Shown in pieces: positions 31,670-43,462 of a DNA stretch of 64,000 nt. This DNA is from Lutjanus erythropterus (lineage: Eukaryota > Chordata > Actinopteri > Lutjaniformes > Lutjanidae). Under the pieces are notes generated by a model, which was given only the letters and a program-made list of their open reading frames with translations, was not told the origin of the DNA and made no database searches. Positions within the stretch are counted from its first letter, which is position 1. Every line of letters begins with the position of its first letter. The stretch covers positions 40,253,820-40,317,819 of the forward strand of contig CM034600.1 in NCBI GenBank assembly GCA_020091685.1, written 5' to 3'. Made by a program: the position numbers and the translations under genes.

Positions 31670-34215
31670 CAGGCGGTGCGTTCACAGACCCTGGTGTGGA
31701 AGAGAGATCAGGGTTTGACCACTGAGGCCGGAGCTCTGAAGGAAAACGTTAAGAAGAACAGATACAAAGACATCCTGCCATGTAGGAACACACTGCCCGT
31801 CTCTGTCTGCTCAGCTGCACGTCTTCATCACTTCATTTAGTCTCATTCTTAGTTTGACGATCAGATTTCAGTTTTATTTCTTTTTCTCTGTGACATAAAT
31901 AAAAATTGAACAGGAAGGTTTTTATATTTACTGCTGAAGCAAATGAGAGGAAATCTGTAAATTAAAGGAGAGGTTTGTGATTTTTGACATCAGGTAACTA
32001 CATGAACATAGAAACACGTTAATCTCGCTCAGAGGTCTGTAGCCTTCACTATCAGAAGAGACATTTTCAGCCAAAAAAGGAAAAAATAATCTGTCTTTTC
32101 CCTGAAGACTTTTCTTTTTAAAATTTGGCATGCAGAGCACCGAGCCACAGACGTGTATGACACACATTTTATTTCATTTTATTTACAGTTCAAGAATGTA
32201 AGAATCAGTTTACACTGTAAAAACAGTTGAGACAACTAAACATTTCAAGGCAATGTATCGTAATAGATTTTTGATCCCATTTTAAACTCTGGAGCTTTGA
32301 AACAAACTTTACAAGTTTTGTTGACCTGTAAACTTTACCTGAGAAAATTAATTTTAATCTCTTTTTTGAAACTCAAAAAAAAAAAAAGTGTTTCAAAAGT
32401 TGGTCACAGTGAGCTGTGAACCTGATCTGTCTTTATTTTGGTGCCTGAAAATTAAATGGTTTTAACCATCATTCACTTCCACTTCCATGAATATTTAAAT
32501 ATGATTCTTTGGAAGTCTCTGAATGTCACAGTTCTGCAGGCCCAGTTTCCTTTGACCTGTTCCCCATTCTCCCAGTTTCCCTCAGTAATTTTCCACTCGA
32601 CCTGCCAGCCACTCCCACCTCATCAGCCCAACTTTACCCACCTGCAAGCTCAGCTGCAGCTCATTCCCAATCAGCCCAGTATAAAGCCTCTCCAGCACTC
32701 TCACTCCTGGCCAGATTGTTCTCCTGCATCCATACCAGACTTTCCAGTACTCATTACCTGCCTGATCTCCCACTGCCTCCCCTGCCCGTCTCTGATTCTC
32801 CTGCCTTGCCTGATTCCTGGTTTTTGCCTGCCTGTCCCTGTGGCTGCTTGGTATGTCATCATCTGTCATCAAAGTCTCTCCTGGTCCCGACTTCTCCACC
32901 TGGTCCCAACTTCCCTGTTACTCGTCCCTCATTGGCTGGTCTGTCTGCTCATCTGGTCCCGACTTCCCTGTTGCACGCTCCTCGTCTGCTCCTCTGCTTT
33001 GTCGGCCTGCTCTTCTGGTTTTGGATTCCTTGCCTTTTCGACCTTGCCTCCAATAAACCTCTTTCTGTCACTCCTGCCTGCGAGAGGATGGAACTGTACG
33101 GGTCAGAGGGCTCACGTCTTCTCCCTCGGTCCCGCGTCCAGGTTTGGCTCAACCCATTCCTTGAGTCAGACACCCAGAGACTGTGTTTGGGCTCCAAGCC
33201 TGAAGAACAAACTGTTACCGGTGTTTCTTCATCAGCTCATAAAATAAAGTTCATTACCAACTGTCCCAGATTTCCAGAGTGCCACTTTTGGGTCCATAGA
33301 ACACCCGTCACACTCAAAGTCTTTACAAGTTTGAATTGGGGCCCAAAAATCAAATTTGTTGCAGCACATTGCCTTGAAAGTTTGCTCAACTTTTTTGTTT
33401 TTACAGTGAGACCTCTAAATTAAGATTTCTTTTCAAGTCACAGGGAGCCTCTGGAGAGGAGCTAAAGGGCCACATGTGGCTCTGAGCAGCAGGTTGCAGA
33501 TCCCTGATCCTAGCTGTAATCATTCCTCCTGTTCTTAGAGAACACTGAGGGTTCTGACTGATTATAGTGAAAGTCAGAATACATCCTGTTTATCTGAAGC
33601 TTAACATATAGAGGAATTTATTGTCAGAATAGAGCAGGAATAGAAATCAGTATGGCATTAATCACTTACAAAAATATAAAGCTGGACAACATGAAGCTCC
33701 TTAAAATTGACTCAGAACATATCAGATATTTTGGACTCATTTTTGTGCAGAGGGAGGAAGAGGAGGCACAGCAGCCATCTTTAGTTACACTCAATAGAAC
33801 AAACTAAACACTGACATCATATATATTTTGCAGTTTGCATTTTGTGTGAGTTTATTGCCCAGTATAGGTTCTTCTACATGCTTGGAATGTGAAGGTGAGG
33901 CAATCTGCAAGCTCATTATAAGATGCCACTTAATCCTGCAGACTGGTCCTTTAAGAACAGGTGGAAAAGAAAGTTGTAGGATCATTTTTCTGATTTACTT
34001 TTTCTTGGTTTTCTCTTTTGCTGAATTCACTGAGCTTCTGCATGAACAGTTTTAGTTCTGTTGAGAACATGGGGTCGAGGTGCACTTCAGCCTCCTGTGG
34101 CCAAAATGAGAATTACAACAACAATCATGTCATCAAAAATGATGCTGACAACTTTGCTGACTTTGTTTCATAGGTGGAAAAAAAAGAGTCTTGAAAAATT
34201 TCACTTCACTTCTTC

Positions 34216-34246
<31 letters not shown>

Positions 34247-34864
34247 ATGCTTGTGCGTGTGTGTAGATGACCAGTCTCGGGTGGTGTTGTCTCCCCTGAC
34301 CACAGACTCTGAGTCTGATTACATCAATGCCAGCTTCATCAAGGTGACCACTGCCTCTTCTTCCTCTTCCTTCCTCCTCTCCTCTGTCTGTCTTCATGTA
34401 AAACATAACAATACTTTAATAGCTGAAATTATTAGTCAATTAGTCAATTAGTTGATTGGCAAAAAAATACCTGGCATAAAAAGGAAATAAGGAGAAAAAG
34501 ACATCTATTGCTGTTATTGTGTGTCTAAAAATCTGCTGCAGCCTCTCAGCTGCTCTGTGCTGCAGTTTGTTGGTTGTAATGTTGCAGTTTGTCCTGCAGG
34601 GGGCGTCAAGAGACAACAAGTACATCGCCTCTCAGGCTCCTCTGAGCTCCACCCTGACCGACTTCTGGAGGATGATCTGGGAGCACAACGTCAAGGTCCA
34701 ACACACACCATCAGCCATTCACTGCCCAGGAATTAGTCTGGGTCACACATGCAATGAAAACTATACTTTTTATAAATACCCTCTGCTTTTATTTTTTAGA
34801 AATTGAATCAATTAGAATTAATGTTTTTTTTATCAGAGATCAGACAGCTCTGACTGTGTCTGAC

Positions 34865-34925
<61 letters not shown>

Positions 34926-37018
34926 CAGGTGATAGTCATGGCCTGCAGAGAAATAGAGATGGGAAAGGTAAAATAAATAAATGAATTAATGATATAAAAC
35001 ACTTCCTCTGTTATTATTTGCACCCTGCCAGTGTCAGCTGGCAGTTACTATAATCACTTTATCTCTTACATAACTGCAGTGTGCACATGATAATTTACAC
35101 ACAAAAGTTGAAGTTGTCTTGGCTCCAAAATTGAAGACAAAATCAAATATTTATCAGAATAATTGGTATTTCTTTCAGTAACATGGTCTCAGCACCATAT
35201 CTTTGCAAGAAAGTGATCATTTTATTATTATTGTAGTCTCTTACAGTGTTACAGGGGTGTTGCCCTGTTGCCCCCCTCCTGAACTGCCCCTGCTGAATCA
35301 TCAAGCTACATTTTTTTGTTGTTGATGATGTCACAGTATGAAGAAAGTGCAGGGTTAAATAAAACTGGGATCTGGCTAACAGCAGACCCATTGTTTACGT
35401 GGCACAGAAATTGTGGGGAAGTGAAAGAGGTAACAACAACAACAACAACAAAAAAAAAAAAAAAAAGAGCACTGAGCAGAGACGAGTGTCGTCACAGTCC
35501 AGTTTCTCTCTTCATGTTGTCGCCTTCAGTTGAAAATAACTCATCGTATCCTGATGCTCCATCGCTGTCGTCTGAGCACAGTAAAATCTGAGTGTGTTTG
35601 TCTTTATTAAGATGAACTGTGGTCATATTTTGTCCTCTACAGAAAAAATGTGAGTGTTACTGGAGTCCAGTTCATCAGTCTGCTGCATTTGGACCGTTTA
35701 CTGTCCACAACGTAAGAACACACACAATACAGAGATCTGAGTGTTTTTACAGTCAAATCAAACTGATGTGTTTTAAATGTGCTGTTCTGTGTGTTTCCAG
35801 CAGGGGGAGACACGTCCTAATGAAGACCTGATGATCAGAACTCTGACTGTCACATACCAGCAGGTCAAATCCTCACATTAGATAAGATTAGATTAGATTG
35901 TTTGCAGAAGAAAATAAGTTTTATCTTCTTTAAACCAAAGCCCAGTCTCACCCTGGTCATACACAAAAGTTCAAATTCCAGCTTTACTTGAGTCTTTTCA
36001 GACACACTTGGATTTTTTCCTGATTGAATGGAGCAAAGCCTCCACCTGCTTCCAGTCTTCTTCTTACATTTTCTTCCAAACTGAAGTCACATTTCCTTCA
36101 CCCTTCACACAGTCAGCGAAAGAGAAGTCCATGTGGACCAAACTGTGAAGCATTTTTCATTGCTTTCACACGTGCTGCATTCACTGACCACATTTTCCAA
36201 AATCTATGAGCTATTTTTACATTCATACTCCACAACCTGCACATGCTAACACACTGTTTTCAAAACTGCTCCAAACACAATGATCTGATGTTCTGCAGAA
36301 ATCATGTGGAAATATGTCTTGAATCTGATCAGTGTCTTTGGGTTTATTTGGTCATTTCCTGTTTTATTTTGCAATCCAGGTCGTCTCTCCTGTGTCTTTA
36401 CTTCCTGTTTTTGTCCTTTTTGCTTACCGCAAGTTCCACCTGCTTCTCATTAGTTCCTTTTCTATTTAGTCTTTGTGTTCTTCTGTTTCTGTTTTCACAT
36501 TTCGACCTATTTTTCAACTAGTGATCAATCTGGCAATAATTTTCCTACTGATCGATTAGGTTTTTGGTTCATAAAATGTCATAAAATATTGATCAAAGTC
36601 CAAGATGATGTCCTCAAATGTCTTGTTTTTCTCCACAACTCAAATATATTCAGTTTCCTGTCAGAGAGGAGGAAAGAAACCAGAAAACATTCACATTTAA
36701 GAAGCTGAAATCAGAGTTTCCCCTTTTTTTGTCACCTGTTACCAACTCACCTGTTCACCTGTGGAATGTTCAGGACAGGTCTTTTTGGAGTGTTTTGTGT
36801 TTTGTTTTGTGTGTTCAAATATATGTATGGGATAGACACACAATCATCTTCCTCCTCCTCCTCCTCCTCCTCCAGGACAGCCGTTCTCTGGTTCAGTATC
36901 AGTTCCTGTCATGGCCGGATCACGACGTTCCGTACGAGGCTGCAGGAGTCCTGGACCTGCTGGAGAGAGTCAGAGACAGCCAGGGAACACACACCTCGCC
37001 TCTGCTGGTACACTGCAG

Positions 37019-37068
<50 letters not shown>

Positions 37069-37190
37069 CATCCGCCTCTAAACGGCTGTTAATTCCACAT
37101 CATTGCTGACGCTTGTTTTTGCCAGCAGTACAGATCGCAGGTCAGATGGTCATTAACATTCAACAGGCCGCATCACACATATGGAGCTCA

Positions 37191-37230
<40 letters not shown>

Positions 37231-37308
37231 AAAGCAGGAGGCTGTGAATATGCAGCAGGTAACACCTGCTAACGATGGCACAGTTAACATGAACACTGCA
37301 TCTGTTCC

Positions 37309-37358
<50 letters not shown>

Positions 37359-40300
37359 ACAGTGCGGGCTGTGGGAGAACAGGAGTCATCTGTGCTCTCG
37401 ACTACATCCATGACCTGCTGGTTACCAAGGTAACACATGATAACACACCACACGACCAGAGAAATGCTTCATATTCTGAATAAATGTTTTCATTTCATTT
37501 TGTATTTCCTCCCTAAGAGAGAAAATAAAAATAAAAATAACAGCAGTAATGAAAAATACATAAGTAGTCTCAATAAATCAGCCATCAGTCTGTGCACAAA
37601 TAACACGAGTACAGTTTGCAGTAACCAGCTGCACATGGCTCGCTGATCAAAACTGATGAGCTGATTTTCTTCTTAAATCATCAAACTCTTGACAACTTCT
37701 AAACATTCTTTCATCGTACGAGCCGTCACCTGCAAAATGATCCGTTCAGTTAACAAAATCTGTCAGACACACGTTTGCTAAAGTGTCCAACAAGCCGCCA
37801 GATGACAGTCAGGAGGCAGGAATCAGAATCAGATGGAATGTTGAAGAAAATCTCTTCCAAGTCCAACAAAAGTGACAGAAGGAGGAGATACGTTCTCTTC
37901 TTTTTCTTTCTTTCTTTCTTCCTTTTTTTATTTTTACTAAACTGGTGCATGTTCTTCCTTGCTGTTGTCCTGGTTTGGACAGTCTCACCTGATTCACCTG
38001 ATGCACACTACAGGTATAAGTCCTGTAATTGGTTGCTTGTTTCGATGCTATCTGCGTTTTCAGATTCTCCAGGAAACAACAACAACCTCTGAGCTGAAAC
38101 CTGCACACTGAAAACAGCAAACATGTTGGATTTATTGTTTGGTCAGACGTGTGTCTGGTTCAGGACTCTCCCTGCCTTTATAGTTCATTAAACATCACTG
38201 AGCTGCTCCAGTGTTTGTCCAATCCTGTATTTAAGATAAGATGAGATAAACCTTTATTAAATCTCTGGAGGGAAATTCAGGCGTCACAGCAGCAACAACA
38301 GCAACGAGGGTGAAAGAAACAATTAGAGACAAAAAAAAAATACAAGCAAGAAAGAATAATACAATAAAGAGGAATAGAATAATAGTAATAGAAAGAATAA
38401 GAATATAAATAATAAATACTGGGAGGTAAAACTCTGAAATCTACCCTGGGTCTCTGAATATGTGACTTTTCAATAGAAATATGTGCAGGAAGACAAAACA
38501 AAGATTTTATATATATATATAAAAAAATTTCCAGGGTTGACTTGTGGAAAAACCATCAGTACATTTCACATGATGACAAAAGATTTTGGTGCTGTTGGAG
38601 AAGTTACAGATGCAGGATCTCCATTTTAAAGCATGAATGAAATGTTTTGGGTGAGTTACGACATTTTACAGACCTGCAGTGAAGTTGTGACATCCCATGA
38701 AACAGTTGTGACTCATTCACAATTTACAGCAGTGATTTTTTCACCTCAGTGGTTCTTAAAGTTCTGAAAAAGTTTTACCGACTCCACATCTTTTGTTGAG
38801 ATAATTAACTTTTCTTTTTGGATCAACTTAAATCTTTGAGTTTTAGAAACTCCAAAAAGTTCTATTTAAAAAATTCATTGAATAAATCCATTGAACTGAA
38901 AATGAATGATGGTTAAAATGTTAATATTTTCAACTAAAACCATTTAATTTTCAGGCACTAAAACAAAGACAAATCAGGTTCATGGCTTAAAATACAAGAA
39001 AATAAAAGTTTATCTAAAGAATAAAAGTAAATTATCTCAACTAAAGATTATAGGTTAGAAACACTTTGATAAAGTTGAAGTCATGTCTGTGGTTCGGAAC
39101 CTTTTCCTTTTAATTTTGATGATGGCTCGTCTTTTTGAGTCTCCATAAACTAACTATGGATGCTAAATGAAAAAAAGAAAAGTCTTCAGGGAAAAGATAG
39201 AATTTTACTGTTTCTGCTCCAGATAGATTTTCTTTTCTTTTCCTTTTTTTTCTTTTTTGCCAAAAATGTCTCTTTTGATCATAAAGGAATAGAGCCCTGC
39301 CCTAAACTGACAAAAATCCACAGACTCCCATTGTCAAAAAACGAACCGAAGCGATTGAGAGAAACTGTGAGAGCCATCAGATTGATTGTACCTTTATTGG
39401 TTATTGATCATACAAAGAGAGAAATGATGGACCCTCTGTGTGTTTGTTCCTCTGCAGCAGATCACAGCAGACTTCAGCATCATGAAGATCATCCTGGAGC
39501 TCCGGAGACAGAGACCGTCTGCTGTCCAAACTAAAGTAGGTGACTTTACAGCCTGAAGAACACATGGAACTGTGGGTAAAATAAACACAACCAATGAACT
39601 GTTCATGTTGTCGCTGATATCTGTGAATCAATCATGTAATTTAAAACCTGGTGAAACAGAGATGACACTCATCCTCTCCAACTTCACTTTGAGGAAAATT
39701 TTAAAAACTCCAGAGTGCCGACAGTTTGATGAGAAAACTTTATTAACTTCCTCTTTTTCTTTCTGCAGGATCAGTATCAGTTCATCTTCACGGCCATCGT
39801 CTGCATGTTTGAACGAATCCTGCGGTCGGACGGTTCGCTCTACTGCAACCTGTCAGAGGTAAAAATAAAATCAACCAAAGAAAAAGAAAGTTTTCAGTTT
39901 ACTATGACGTGGTATTTAAATCATGTTGGAGTCTGAGTCTGAAGGAAGTAGACTGAGAGCAGCTGCAGAAAGAGGAAGTGGACCTAAAGCTGACTTCCTG
40001 TATGTAAATTCACTGCTGCTGACAGTTTAGGAGTAGAGCCACACAGAGACACAGAGACAGAGAGTCAGCTGGACAACATTAAACAGGAAGAAATGTACTG
40101 ATGGACACATGCTGACAGGTAAGTTCACTTTAAATGATAAAAACGTCTCGTTAACCTGCAGGAACATGATTAGATATTAGTTTGATGAAGCTCAGTTTGA
40201 TCAATCGATTGATTTTCTTATTGATGTCTTTGATTGGATCAACAGTGAGTCTGTGTTTCTGTCTCTTCATCTTGAGCTCAATGAGACGACATTATTACTC

Positions 40301-43300
40301 ATGAGTTAATTAAAAATGGAAACACTGACAGAAATTGATTTCTGCAGAAACATTTTCTGTTGCAGTGGTGGAGGAAGTATAACCACAAGTAATACTGCAC
40401 TGTAAAAAGTTCTGCACTGAGAATGTCGGGGTGTGTTCACACCAACGAAACTCAACCATCTACTCCAGACTCTGGTGCCACTTCTATTGAAACCTAAAGG
40501 AGATGCACGATTAAAACTGACTTTTGATGAAGAAGTATTGGCAGGTACTGGCTGATTTTTCCAAATATGAGTGGTTGTCTGTTTGCTGTTTGTCTCCAAA
40601 TATCATGAGTGAAGTTTCGGTATCATTAGGTCGCGTGTCGACATAGTGTTTGTTTTTTTGTCTTTGCAGAAAGGTTCTGTGGAGCGTTGAGGTGAAGCGT
40701 CTGTACCGTAAAAAAACTAACAAAAAAACTGCATGTGTGTTTTGTTTCTGTCAACGTCTTAAAATTTCCTGCTGTCTAACATCACCTCTTTGGTTTTATT
40801 TGTACAGAGATGGGAAGTAACTAAGTACAAATACTTTGTTACTGTATTTACATACTTTTTTTAGGTATTTGTACTTTACTGGAGTCTTCTACGCCTGAAC
40901 TTTTTCATTTTTACTGCAGTTAACAAGTTGAATCAGTACTTCTACTTTTACCAGAGTCTTCTTTTATACACGTATCTGTACTTTTACTTGGTGTGTCTTG
41001 ATACAGGCTCATCTTTAGTCAGGTGGTTTTAAAACGCTGGTTATTCACGTGTCATTTACTACAAATTCTTCACAATTAAAGTCCTCTGATATTTTGTTGT
41101 CTAAAAGCTTTTATGATGAAGCAGAGAAAGTTTGTTTCTTAGTCCACAAAATGGACTAAGAGTGGAGTTTGACAAGAAAACAGTGTCACAGAATCTCAGA
41201 AACAGTGGAAGTGAATGGTGACTGGTTTTCAAATGTAAAACAGACATAATAAGCCTCCATACTGTTTGTCTCCTAAAGTCCTGACATGCCGAGTCGATCT
41301 GAGAGACATCATGTCCATAAAGTTTTTATCCTGAATCTTCGCTGTGGATCCTCAGCTCAGAGCCACGTTCACAAACACACTGTCTGAACTTATATTTTCC
41401 CAAATTGTTTTTTTTGTTTTATTATATTTATTTTAGTTATTGTTTTAATGTGACAGACCTCTAACAGCAGAAATTACATATTGTGTAAAATAAATAAAAT
41501 CAATGAGGCAGAAACAGTAAAGAAAAAAAGTGCTGTAAACTTTGTCAAAGATTTTGATTTAAAAACCACAGAGCGGCTGGGACCTGCTGTCGGGGAGGTT
41601 TGTTTCCCACAGTCCTGCCTTTCAACAATACTGTGGTAAAATTTTAAACTACTCTGCTTCATAAACCACACAAAAGGAAGAAGGTCACACTGAACACCAC
41701 TGGAGGTAGTTAGCCTCACAAGCTCACATGCTATCGTGGTCGCTAACTTGTGTGCAAATCAGGATATTTAAGACAAAGGCTGCAGACAATACAAACACGG
41801 TGCGACACTTTATTTTCTTAATATAAAAGCAACTATATCTTTACATATAATAACTGATTTTCACTCAGAATGAGATGCTAACAGGATATTTTATCCACTA
41901 AAAATCCAAGGAAGTGACACAGAGTGAAACGTTCACATAAAACTGAGCAGACAGACGTTTATCTTCTGTCTATTTGTTAACATTAGCATTTTAACATTAG
42001 AAAGGTGAGGAGAAAACAACTTAAAGATCCCATGATATGACCAGCAGAACACTTATATGGACATATCAGGCACAGCATTCGACTGGTTCTCATCTTATCA
42101 GTTTAATCATCTCTGTCGGAGACTCTGTGTCTGACTCCTGTCCACTGTCTTATGGTGAACCACAGGGCTCAGTCCTGGGGCTCCTGCTTCTCTCTATATA
42201 TTTGCTGCCCCTGGGGCAAATCATAGACAGATTTGGTATCTCGTATTATTTATTTGCAGATGACATTCAGCTCCACTTTGCATTTTAAATCCAGTTGGGT
42301 TGCTCCTTGACTGTCTTGATGTCATTAGGGACGGACGGCAGAAAATGACTTGCAGCTTGATGCTGATAAGTCGGAGGTTCTGGTTGTTGCTCTGTGGTTG
42401 AAATAGTTAAATGTGAAAATATTTTGACTTGACGCGTTCTTCAACCAAACCAGAGCTGGTGATTGTAGGAACAGTGGAAAGACAAACCAAGATGGTTTAT
42501 GTGAGTTTAATTTGTTTCTGTGCAGTTTGAATAATGTTGAAATTCCAGTTTTCTAAATGGAGTCTGGTTAGTTTGAACAGAGAAATAAATCATCTGTTTC
42601 TGGTCAAACAAAAGGATCCGACTCTTTAACAAACAGCTCCGTCTCTGTAGGATCATTTCAGGAAGGACGTCAGACACTTAGAATAACAGTCTGAGCCTGT
42701 CAGTGGAAAAAAAAAACTTTTAGTGGACGAACTTTGACAGTTTACAGTCGTCCACAGGAGTTTCTCAGTTTTGTTTGTGACGGCTGCAGCGCTCTCCTTC
42801 ATGATAACAGGTTGATTTATGTCTTTATGTAGAGAAAACACTGAGACTGATTTCTCTTCTTTACATTTTTGATATTTTTTTCTTGTATACTACTTTTATA
42901 TATATATATATATATATGGTATAGTTTATCCTTGTATGTTACTTATATTTTCATATTTTAGTTTGTTCTTGTATATATTTTCTGATATTCTATAGATATT
43001 TATCTTAATATTTAGTATAACAAGGATTTTCTTATACTGTGTTCTCAACTATTTTCATTTCAGTGTTGGGGTTTATTTTTCTATCTATTTTCTGTGACCT
43101 TTCCAGTTTAAATCAGTCTCAGGTCTCCATCTGTCCGTGCTGACACACCTGATCTCTGATGAACATTTGATAAGAGGAAATGAGAGATAACAAAAGAATT
43201 AACTCAAGATAACAGAATTGAAGGAAATAATTGCACACACGACTGCTCTTGGTCTCTGAAGACCTGATAACCGAGATAAAATCTATTTAAGACTTTTAAA

Positions 43301-43427
43301 AACCTGAAAATAAACTGAACCGATCTGTTCTGCTTTCTGTTCCCTCACCAGTGGAAGAAACCAGAGAAGAAAACCACAAGAACACCTGCTTCTACCAAGA
43401 GGTATCAGTCCATCTATCACTCCTAGA

Positions 43428-43462
<35 letters not shown>

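Larger units (their letters stand above)
25259..31672 (+). other. ptpn18 intron 1 (6.4 kb), no further exon seen
   Basis: Repeat-rich and AT-rich. Residue spacing across exons 1-2 leaves no room for a missing coding exon. Open frames inside it coincide with repeats or low-complexity sequence. Confidence 0.7.

Noticed and set aside
32456..33423. Open frames of 263 and 304 residues, the longest in the window
   Set aside because: They lie across a solo LTR and its MITE host, overlap in two frames, and have no domain or codon bias.
36618..37109. 163-residue open frame
   Set aside because: It is ptpn18 exon 8 read through its introns on both sides; the real exon is 36876-37018.
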